Source: an uncultured Mycoplasmatota bacterium
GTDB lineage: Bacteria > Bacillota_I > Bacilli_A > RF39 > UBA660
DNA: 36,777 nt
Direction: 5' to 3'
Assembly (NCBI GenBank): GCA_900557185.1
Contig: USRP01000005.1
Location: 1-36,777, forward strand
Part shown: piece after piece, positions 32,283-36,777 of the stretch
Position numbering within the stretch: position 1 is the first letter of the stretch
Layout of the letters: each line of letters opens with the position of its first letter
The notes under the pieces: generated by a model
Database searches by the model: none
Seen by the model: only the letters and a program-made list of their open reading frames with translations
What the model was told of the DNA's origin: nothing
Made by a program: the position numbers and the translations under genes

Positions 32283-32948
32283 ATGATAAAGTACAAACTA
32301 TATGTATTTTTTTCATTCCTTGTTCTAATATGTCTTGTTTCTTATGGTCAAGCTAAAACAGTAAAAGATCCACTATATCAGAAAACTATTTTTTTAGATG
32401 CTGGTCATGGTGGACCTGATAGTGGAGCATTATATCGTAATATTTATGAAAAAGATATTAATTTAAGTATTGTGAAGAAATTAGAAAAAAAATTAAAAGA
32501 AAAAGGTGCCCAAGTATTTTTAACAAGAGATGGTGATTATGACTTATCCGTTCCATATACTGTGAATCGTAAACGTAGTGATCTTTCTAGAAGAAGCAAT
32601 ATGATTAATCGCTCTAATTGTGATTTATATATTTCTATTCATTTAAATGCCGATACTTCTACAACTTATCATGGAGCCCAAGTGTTTTATGATAGTAAAA
32701 TAAAACAAAATAAAAAGATTGCAGAAACCATTCAAGCTGATTTAAAACAGTATTTATATACAACAAGAGATGCAAAACAAAAAAATGATATGTATTTGTT
32801 CCATCGACTAGACAAACCTGGAGTCTTAGTAGAAATAGGGTATATTACAAATCCTAATGATCGTTATTTATTAATGCAAAAGGAATATCAAGAGAAAGTT
32901 GCCAATATTTTAACAGATAGTATTATTCGTTACTTTTACAAAAAATAA
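32283..32948 (+). CDS. Exported N-acetylmuramoyl-L-alanine amidase (Amidase_3, CwlD-like)
   Basis: A 221-residue wall hydrolase that cleaves the bond between N-acetylmuramic acid and the stem peptide. I start at ATG 32283 after TAGGTGAT. Residues 1-25 are a signal peptide or membrane anchor (KYKLYVFFSFLVLICLVSYGQA). The Amidase_3 zinc ligands are H42 in LDAGHGG, E57 in YEKD and H120 in SIHLNA. The catalytic Glu is E184 in VEIGYITN. It lies 69 bp after the type VII locus but behind its terminator, so joint regulation is not shown. CwlD takes part in spore cortex formation in Bacillus; nothing here indicates sporulation. Confidence 0.9.
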   Translation: MIKYKLYVFFSFLVLICLVSYGQAKTVKDPLYQKTIFLDAGHGGPDSGALYRNIYEKDINLSIVKKLEKKLKEKGAQVFLTRDGDYDLSVPYTVNRKRSDLSRRSNMINRSNCDLYISIHLNADTSTTYHGAQVFYDSKIKQNKKIAETIQADLKQYLYTTRDAKQKNDMYLFHRLDKPGVLVEIGYITNPNDRYLLMQKEYQEKVANILTDSIIRYFYKK

Positions 32949-32993
32949 ATATGTTTTTTTCATTTGATAATAAAACATAAAAAAAACATATTT
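32947..32993. repeat. Long inverted repeat after the amidase gene
   Basis: Arms 32947-32960 and 32980-32993 are perfectly complementary over 14 bp (AAATATG plus seven T against seven A plus CATATTT) with a 19-base loop. Because the T run is in the 5' arm and not after the stem, it is not a standard terminator, although it may still slow or end transcription. Confidence 0.6.
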
Positions 32994-33007
32994 CCCCACA
33001 ATTTTTG

Positions 33008-33016
33008 TGATATAAT
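33008..33016 (+). promoter_or_regulatory. Extended -10 promoter of the Abi gene
   Basis: TGATATAAT (33008-33016) is an exact extended -10 element 16 bp before the start codon. There is no good -35 box. The short distance implies a leader of only about 10 nt. Confidence 0.6.
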
Positions 33017-33032
33017 TAACCTAGGTGAGAGT

Positions 33033-33965
33033 ATGAGGAGCAAGATATTTAAGACCCTGGATGAACAACTTGCTATCTTAGAAGAACGTGGTTTAGTCAT
33101 TCAGGACTATGATAAAGCAAAAGCAATATTATTTCGTGAAAATTATTTTTTCATTAATGGATATCGTCATTTATTTGCCAAAAGTCCAAAGAGTGAACAG
33201 TTTATTACAGGGACAACATTTGAAGAATTATATGCGACTTTTACTTTCGACCGTGGCCTTAGAAATTTAATGTTTAAATATTTGCTCATCATAGAAAACA
33301 ATATAAAATCTATTATAAGTTATCAATTATCTAGAAAATATGGATATAAAGAAAAAGAATACTTGAACCCAAATAACTTTACACAAGATTCTATGAAAAC
33401 GAGACAAGTACATGATATCTTGTCAAAAATGAAAAGACAAATCCGTATTAATGGAAAGCAGCATGCTGCAACCTCTCACTACCTATTAAATTACGGATAT
33501 ATTCCAATGTGGATCTTAGTAAAAGTATTATCTTTTGGAATTGTTTCTGAGTTATATACTATTTTAAAATCAGAAGATCAATTAGTAATTGCTGATTTTT
33601 ATCATGTTGATACAGAGACACTGGGCATTTTTTTATCACTTCTTTCTAATTTTAGAAACTTATGTGCTCATGAAGATATTTTATATGATCATAGAACACA
33701 ACGTTCTATACCAGATAATAAATATCATTATGCCCTTCATATTGATAAAACGGATGATGAATATAATTATGGGAAGAATGATTTATTTGCGCTTATTATA
33801 ATTATGAAATATATGTTATCATCGGAAGAATTTGCCGATATGATGAATGAACTTAGTTATGAAATTGATCGATTAGATGGAATTGTAAATGTCGTTCCAT
33901 TAAATACAATATTAAACAAAATTGGTTTTCCAGATAATTGGCGTGATATTGAACTTTTAGATTAG
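33033..33965 (+). CDS. Abi_2 (AbiD/AbiF-type) abortive-infection protein with HEPN motif
   Basis: A 310-residue protein of the Abi_2 family, which includes the lactococcal AbiD and AbiF phage-resistance proteins. I start at ATG 33033 after TAGGTGAGAG; the longer frame runs back through the promoter. Family features are the N-terminal YDKAKAILFRENYFFINGYRHLF, FDRGLRNLMFKYLLIIENNIKS, and PMWILVKVLSFGIVSELYTIL, then NFRNLCAHEDILYDHR. The R208-x4-H213 pair is the HEPN ribonuclease motif, so RNA cleavage during phage infection is likely. No antitoxin gene is next to it; single-gene Abi_2 systems are known. The htrA gene follows 8 bp later with a strong ribosome site and may be co-transcribed. Confidence 0.85.
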   Translation: MRSKIFKTLDEQLAILEERGLVIQDYDKAKAILFRENYFFINGYRHLFAKSPKSEQFITGTTFEELYATFTFDRGLRNLMFKYLLIIENNIKSIISYQLSRKYGYKEKEYLNPNNFTQDSMKTRQVHDILSKMKRQIRINGKQHAATSHYLLNYGYIPMWILVKVLSFGIVSELYTILKSEDQLVIADFYHVDTETLGIFLSLLSNFRNLCAHEDILYDHRTQRSIPDNKYHYALHIDKTDDEYNYGKNDLFALIIIMKYMLSSEEFADMMNELSYEIDRLDGIVNVVPLNTILNKIGFPDNWRDIELLD

Positions 33966-33973
33966 GAGGCATT

Positions 33974-35065
33974 ATGAAAGAAAATACAAAACAAAAAGTG
34001 ATTTATATCGTATCAATTATTATCGCTGTATTTATCGGTGTGATTGCTACCGTATTAGTATTAAAATTTGTTCCAGGGACAAAAGAAGTTGTGAATCGTA
34101 CCGTAAAAAATGTTAGTATTGAAGAAACAAATACGATTAAAGAATCAATTGCGAAAATAAAAGATGCTGTTGTTGTAATTGAATCTTATAAAAACGGACA
34201 GAAAATATCTCAAGGCTCAGGATTTGTATATAAAAAAGAAGACCAAAAGGGATATGTATTAACGAATCATCATGTAATCGAAGGTGCAGATGAAATTAAA
34301 GTGGTAAATAATAATGATCAATCTGTTGAAGCTAAATTGCTTGGTAGTGATGAATTATCTGATTTAGCAGTACTTTCGATTGATGAAAGTGCAGTTATGG
34401 ATGTTGCTACATTTGCCAAGAGTGAAGATGTAGAGGTAGGAGATACTGTCTTTACAGTAGGTACACCTCTTGGAAATGAGTATAAAGGTACTGTTACAAA
34501 AGGAATTCTATCTGGTAAGAATCGTTTAGTATCAGTTGATACAACATCTGGTGGATTCGTTATGGAAGTATTACAAACAGATGCAGCAATGAACCCAGGA
34601 AACAGTGGTGGTCCACTTGTAAATGTAAATGGAGAAGTGATTGGTGTTAACTCACTAAAACTTGTAGAAGATGAAATAGAAGGAATGGGATTTGCGATTC
34701 CATCTGAATTAGTACAAACAGAATTAGAATCATTAGAACAAGGAAAAGAAATTGTCCGTCCTAAATTAGGTGTTGAATTTACTGATTTATCAAACTCTTA
34801 TCTTTTATATCGTAGTGGTATCATGATTGATAAAGATATTAAACAGGGTGTAGTAGTAGTAAATGTATCAAAAGATACACCTGCTAGTGATGCTGGATTA
34901 CAACCAGGAGATGTGATTACTGAAATGGATGGAACAGCAGTAGAAAATACAAGCCATTTTAGATATTTATTATATAAACATAAAGTTGGTGATACTGTAA
35001 CGATAAAATATGTTCGTAATGGTAATACCGAAGAAGTAAAACTACATTTAAATCAAGAAGCATAA
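33974..35065 (+). CDS. htrA: HtrA/DegP-family serine protease
   Basis: A 363-residue membrane-anchored quality-control protease. One membrane helix (9-31) is followed by a linker and a trypsin-like domain with the triad H100 (LTNHHVI), D130 (LSDLAVL) and S211 (NPGNSGGPL). One PDZ domain covers about 265-358 (SKDTPASDAGLQPGDVI). The active site would lie outside the cell, where it degrades misfolded exported proteins. GGAGG lies 4 bp before the ATG. It follows the abortive-infection gene by 8 bp and is followed by a strong terminator. The architecture matches YkdA/YyxA of Bacillus. In this window it could also serve proteins exported by the neighbouring secretion genes, but this is inference. 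Confidence 0.95.
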   Translation: MKENTKQKVIYIVSIIIAVFIGVIATVLVLKFVPGTKEVVNRTVKNVSIEETNTIKESIAKIKDAVVVIESYKNGQKISQGSGFVYKKEDQKGYVLTNHHVIEGADEIKVVNNNDQSVEAKLLGSDELSDLAVLSIDESAVMDVATFAKSEDVEVGDTVFTVGTPLGNEYKGTVTKGILSGKNRLVSVDTTSGGFVMEVLQTDAAMNPGNSGGPLVNVNGEVIGVNSLKLVEDEIEGMGFAIPSELVQTELESLEQGKEIVRPKLGVEFTDLSNSYLLYRSGIMIDKDIKQGVVVVNVSKDTPASDAGLQPGDVITEMDGTAVENTSHFRYLLYKHKVGDTVTIKYVRNGNTEEVKLHLNQEA

Positions 35066-35094
35066 AAAAACTGACATTAATTGTCAGTTTTTTC
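35066..35094 (+). terminator. Terminator of htrA
   Basis: A-run plus CTGACA (35071-35076) pairs with TGTCAG plus T-run (35082-35093) around TTAAT. It starts right after the stop codon. Confidence 0.88.
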
Positions 35095-35120
35095 TATTGG
35101 AATGTCAAACCTGTTGATAA

Positions 35121-35216
35121 CCATGCATATTATTAGTGGGAATTGGTACTATTTGCTCATGGTTAGGCTTTGTAGGTTATTCAAAACAAAAGAAATTAGT
35201 AAAACAAGAAATATAA
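35121..35216 (+). pseudogene. Remnant of a protein with a C-terminal membrane tail
   Basis: This frame reads PCILLVGIGTICSWLGFVGY and then SKQKKLVKQEI and a stop. A hydrophobic helix followed by basic residues is the end of a membrane or LPXTG-anchored protein. No start codon or ribosome site precedes it. In another frame just upstream, NVKPVDN might be a decayed sorting motif. A terminator follows at 35224. It is most simply gene debris. The LPXTG idea is weak. Confidence 0.35.
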
Positions 35217-35223
35217 AGCAGAT

Positions 35224-35251
35224 AAATCTCTAGTGTTCTAGAGATTTTTTT
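35224..35251 (+). terminator. Terminator in the debris region
   Basis: AAATCTCTAG (35224-35233) pairs with CTAGAGATTT (35238-35247) around TGTT, followed by T. It is a complete terminator with no intact gene before it, which supports the view that a gene was lost here. Confidence 0.8.
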
Positions 35252-35297
35252 GTGACAAAGTGTAGTAGATTACATATTTTAATATAGGGGTGAAAAC

Positions 35298-35360
35298 ATG
35301 AATAATCCAAGAATTGTAATTGATGCTGGACATGGGGGATACGGTAAAATCCAAAAATAA
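35298..35360 (+). pseudogene. Truncated amidase stub
   Basis: A 20-codon frame, MNNPRIVIDAGHGGYGKIQK, with GGGGTGAAAAC before its ATG. IVIDAGHGG is the zinc-binding start of Amidase_3 N-acetylmuramoyl-L-alanine amidases, such as phage lysins and CwlD; in them it is followed by DPGA or similar and about 170 more residues. Here the reading frame departs after the second Gly and stops. No later amidase motif follows in any frame that I can see. It differs in sequence from the intact amidase at 32283, so it derives from another gene, possibly of phage origin. Confidence 0.7.
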
Positions 35361-35458
35361 GGAGAAATGGCTGCAAATACTAGTAAATACAAGGATTTAA
35401 GGTACTTTAGTAAGAAAAGTATCTTTTATTATGATATAATTATATAGAGGTGTTTATT
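35361..35458 (+). promoter_or_regulatory. Extended -10 promoter of the edge genes
   Basis: TGATATAAT (35432-35440) is an exact extended -10 element 18 bp before ATG 35459. A 26-codon frame at 35367-35447 (starting MAANTSKYKDL, after AAGGAGAA) overlaps this promoter and is probably not a functional gene. Nothing else is evident in 35361-35431. Confidence 0.55.
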
Positions 35459-35662
35459 ATGTGTTGGCAAGATATGTTAACTGAAATAGTAGTATCATTA
35501 ATATCTGGTTTTTTTGGTGGAAGTATAGGGAATGTTGTAATTCAAAAATATAAAGAAAGAAAAAGTAATAAAAAATTAAAAAAACACTTGATGATAAGCA
35601 AAGGAACAAGTTTTACTAATAATGGTGATGTTATAAATGGTAATAAAAAAATTGGTTCATAA
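35459..35662 (+). CDS. Small single-pass membrane protein
   Basis: A 67-residue protein. ATG 35459 follows GAGGTG at good spacing and is preferred over GTG 35450, which overlaps that site. Residues 5-27 (DMLTEIVVSLISGFFGGSIGNVV) form one membrane helix, followed by a very basic stretch (KYKERKSNKKLKKH) that would stay in the cytoplasm. The end, NNGDVINGNKKIGS, contains a motif that recurs at the start of the next gene because of a DNA repeat. It overlaps that gene by 26 bp. I do not recognise a family. It may be a separate membrane partner, or the broken front part of a longer membrane protein that continued into the next gene. Confidence 0.6.
   Translation: MCWQDMLTEIVVSLISGFFGGSIGNVVIQKYKERKSNKKLKKHLMISKGTSFTNNGDVINGNKKIGS
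35618..35640 (+). repeat. 23-bp direct repeat, copy 1
   Basis: Identical over 23 bp to 35691-35713, offset by 73 bp. It encodes NNGDVING in the small membrane protein and contains GGTGATGTTATAAATG, which can serve as the start signal for the next gene at 35637. Confidence 0.9.
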
Positions 35663-36777
35663 AATATATAGTTTTTTTACTAGATATGAAAATAATGGTG
35701 ATGTTATAAATGGAGACGTATATAATTATTACGTTATGTCAAAAGAAACCTATAAGGCTTTAACAAATAAAAATAACTATTCAGATTTTTATAAAAGATA
35801 TATATTAAAGTTTGAAGAATTAAAAGGTTATGCATTTTCTTTGTCTTATCCTTACTTTAATAAAAAAGCATTTGATTTTACAAGCAAACAATTAATATTT
35901 GGAAAGAAAATTATTGATTGGATTTATGGATTATCTGAATTTCCAAGTGAGGAAATTAAAAATTTTTATGATGATTTAAAAACAGATTTCGATTTAGATG
36001 ATGACGCAATTATTGTCAAAAGATGGAAATCTAACATAGCATATTTTAATAGCAATTTAAAACAAGCAAATGATAATTATAGTAGATTGTATGATGACTT
36101 GTTTAAAAATAAATATATTCCTGAATGGTATATTGACGATATATGTATTGATGGAAGAAATCTGTTAATTCAATACCAAAATTTAATAAATGAGCATTTT
36201 TTTGATAATAAGTTTCAGAAAAGAATATCTTCAAATAAACATAAGTTATCTTATCCAGATGTTGATAGAATTAAGGCTGAAATATTTGAAAATGTTTCAA
36301 AAAATATTTTTAATACTAAAAATAAGACAAAATATACTACTATTTATGGTGTTGGTCTCGAGGAGTGCTTTATTCAAATCCAAAATTTAGTATATTTAAC
36401 TATATTTTATGGATCAATAACACACTTGAAACTTGTGAGAGAATTAATTTCAAATATAATGTATATGTATGCAGATACTTTTGAAGATGAATACTTTATT
36501 ACTCAAGCAATTTGTAAAAAAGGGATTTTCTCTCATGAAACAGCTTTGTATTTTCATGATTTATGCGATAGAACACCTATAAGATATCAATTAACAATAC
36601 CAAGTTACTATAATACAAAGTTATTAAAAGATAAAAATTATCAATTTTTCTATTTAAAAGATGAACTATATGAAATTGGAATCATAGAAATGAAAACACC
36701 ATATGGAAATAAAGTAAAAGTTTATGATTTAGAAAGAACAATATGTGATATTATAAGAAATAAAAAGAAAATTGAAA
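35637..36777 (+). CDS. Partial gene: unrecognised N-terminal region plus AbiEi-type antitoxin domain
   Basis: An open frame without stop from ATG 35637 to the window edge (380 codons, 3' end missing). GGTGAT lies 7 bp before that ATG; ATG 35736 is a weaker alternative. Residues 1-280 are mostly helical and charged, with NNGDVINGDVYNYY near 19-32; I recognise no family. Residues 285-380 closely follow the AbiEi antitoxin domain: FEDEYFITQA, KKGIFSHETALYFHDLCDRTP, IPSYYNTKLLK, LYEIGIIEMKTPYGNKVKVYDLERTICDIIR. The winged helix that normally precedes this domain appears shortened (THLKLVRELISNIMYMYADT). An AbiEii-like toxin could follow outside the window. It may be a fused defence protein or an antitoxin gene joined to a decayed neighbour. 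Confidence 0.7.
   Translation, partial: MVIKKLVHKIYSFFTRYENNGDVINGDVYNYYVMSKETYKALTNKNNYSDFYKRYILKFEELKGYAFSLSYPYFNKKAFDFTSKQLIFGKKIIDWIYGLSEFPSEEIKNFYDDLKTDFDLDDDAIIVKRWKSNIAYFNSNLKQANDNYSRLYDDLFKNKYIPEWYIDDICIDGRNLLIQYQNLINEHFFDNKFQKRISSNKHKLSYPDVDRIKAEIFENVSKNIFNTKNKTKYTTIYGVGLEECFIQIQNLVYLTIFYGSITHLKLVRELISNIMYMYADTFEDEYFITQAICKKGIFSHETALYFHDLCDRTPIRYQLTIPSYYNTKLLKDKNYQFFYLKDELYEIGIIEMKTPYGNKVKVYDLERTICDIIRNKKKIE
35691..35713 (+). repeat. 23-bp direct repeat, copy 2
   Basis: Second identical copy. It is read as NNGDVING in the frame of the partial edge gene. A looser similarity (AGTTTTACT and AGTTTTTTTACT) precedes both copies, so the duplicated unit was probably longer. Confidence 0.9.

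Noticed and set aside
32964..33032. Abi protein start at 32964
   Set aside because: The extra 23 residues cross an inverted repeat and the promoter; ATG 33033 has a clear ribosome site.
35367..35447. 26-codon gene with a ribosome-site-like AAGGAGAA
   Set aside because: Its end overlaps the extended -10 promoter of the next gene, and the peptide has no recognisable feature; probably debris.
36190..36390. 66-codon frame inside the edge gene
   Set aside because: It is a shadow of the long open frame 35637-36777, with no ribosome site and unlikely composition.
36340..36480. Frameshift in the winged-helix part of the edge gene
   Set aside because: Another frame gives ETCERINFKYNVYV, faintly like a wing, but the long frame is uninterrupted and fits the family again directly after, so I treat the region as shortened or diverged, not frameshifted.
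1..36777. CRISPR array, insertion sequence, transposase, integrase, tRNA or rRNA gene
   Set aside because: I saw no regularly spaced repeats, no terminal repeats around a transposase frame, no recombinase motif and no tRNA or rRNA signature sequences. I could not run a dedicated search.
1..36777. Mycoplasma-type genetic code, considered because of the very low GC content
   Set aside because: TGA ends several genes at the expected place (ecfT, the AbiEi-like gene, the Alg13-GtrA fusion), and Trp codons at conserved sites are TGG.

Overview
The window looks like chromosomal DNA of a very AT-rich, low-GC Gram-positive bacterium (Bacillota, probably class Bacilli, possibly an Erysipelotrichales-like gut lineage; the rank is my inference). 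Four things support this. The left end has the order ecfA1-ecfA2-ecfT-truA-rplM-rpsI, which follows rplQ in many Bacilli. Ribosome binding sites resemble AGGAGGTGAT. Promoters are clear TTGACA/TATAAT types or extended -10 types. The type VII secretion ATPase is of the Bacillota kind. TGA is used as a stop and tryptophan is TGG, so this is code 11 and not a Mycoplasma-type code.

Layout. (1) 1-4973: shared energy-coupling module of an ECF vitamin transporter, truA, a reverse-strand zinc-ribbon membrane protein, and rplM-rpsI behind a probable structured L13 leader. (2) 5008-9595: a divergent tRNA-guanine transglycosylase on the minus strand, then a plus-strand operon with an AbiEi-like winged-helix protein, two unrecognised proteins, an RNA methyltransferase and an RluA-type pseudouridine synthase. 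(3) 9661-11270: an Xre-type regulator joined to a membrane domain, behind a palindromic promoter. (4) 11278-24177: three transcription units for a surface glycan. They hold five glycosyltransferase genes and a Wzy-like polymerase; then an ABC exporter whose ATPase and permease are split by a two-domain glycosyltransferase, with a GtrB-like enzyme; then an Alg14-like protein and an Alg13-like/GtrA fusion.

(5) 24186-32242: a compact type VII secretion locus. It has EssC, EsaB, a double-module WXG-like substrate with its own strong promoter, three small helical proteins and a CHAP cell-wall hydrolase without a signal peptide. EsaA, EssA and EssB are not in the window. (6) 32283-35094: an exported amidase, a solitary Abi_2/HEPN abortive-infection protein and an HtrA protease. 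(7) 35100-36777: a variable edge with gene debris (an amidase stub and a membrane-tail fragment), a small membrane protein, a 23-bp direct repeat, and a gene that runs off the window and carries an AbiEi-type domain behind an unrecognised N-terminal region.

How the parts fit. Blocks 1-2 are mostly housekeeping. Block 4 would build, polymerise and export a wall glycan. Block 5 would secrete helical proteins and could open the wall with its own CHAP hydrolase. Blocks 6-7 combine wall maintenance with phage-defence-type genes. The most promising less-described parts are the minimal type VII locus with its CHAP partner (24220-32213) and the edge gene at 35637-36777. All family calls come from reading motifs; no database search was run.
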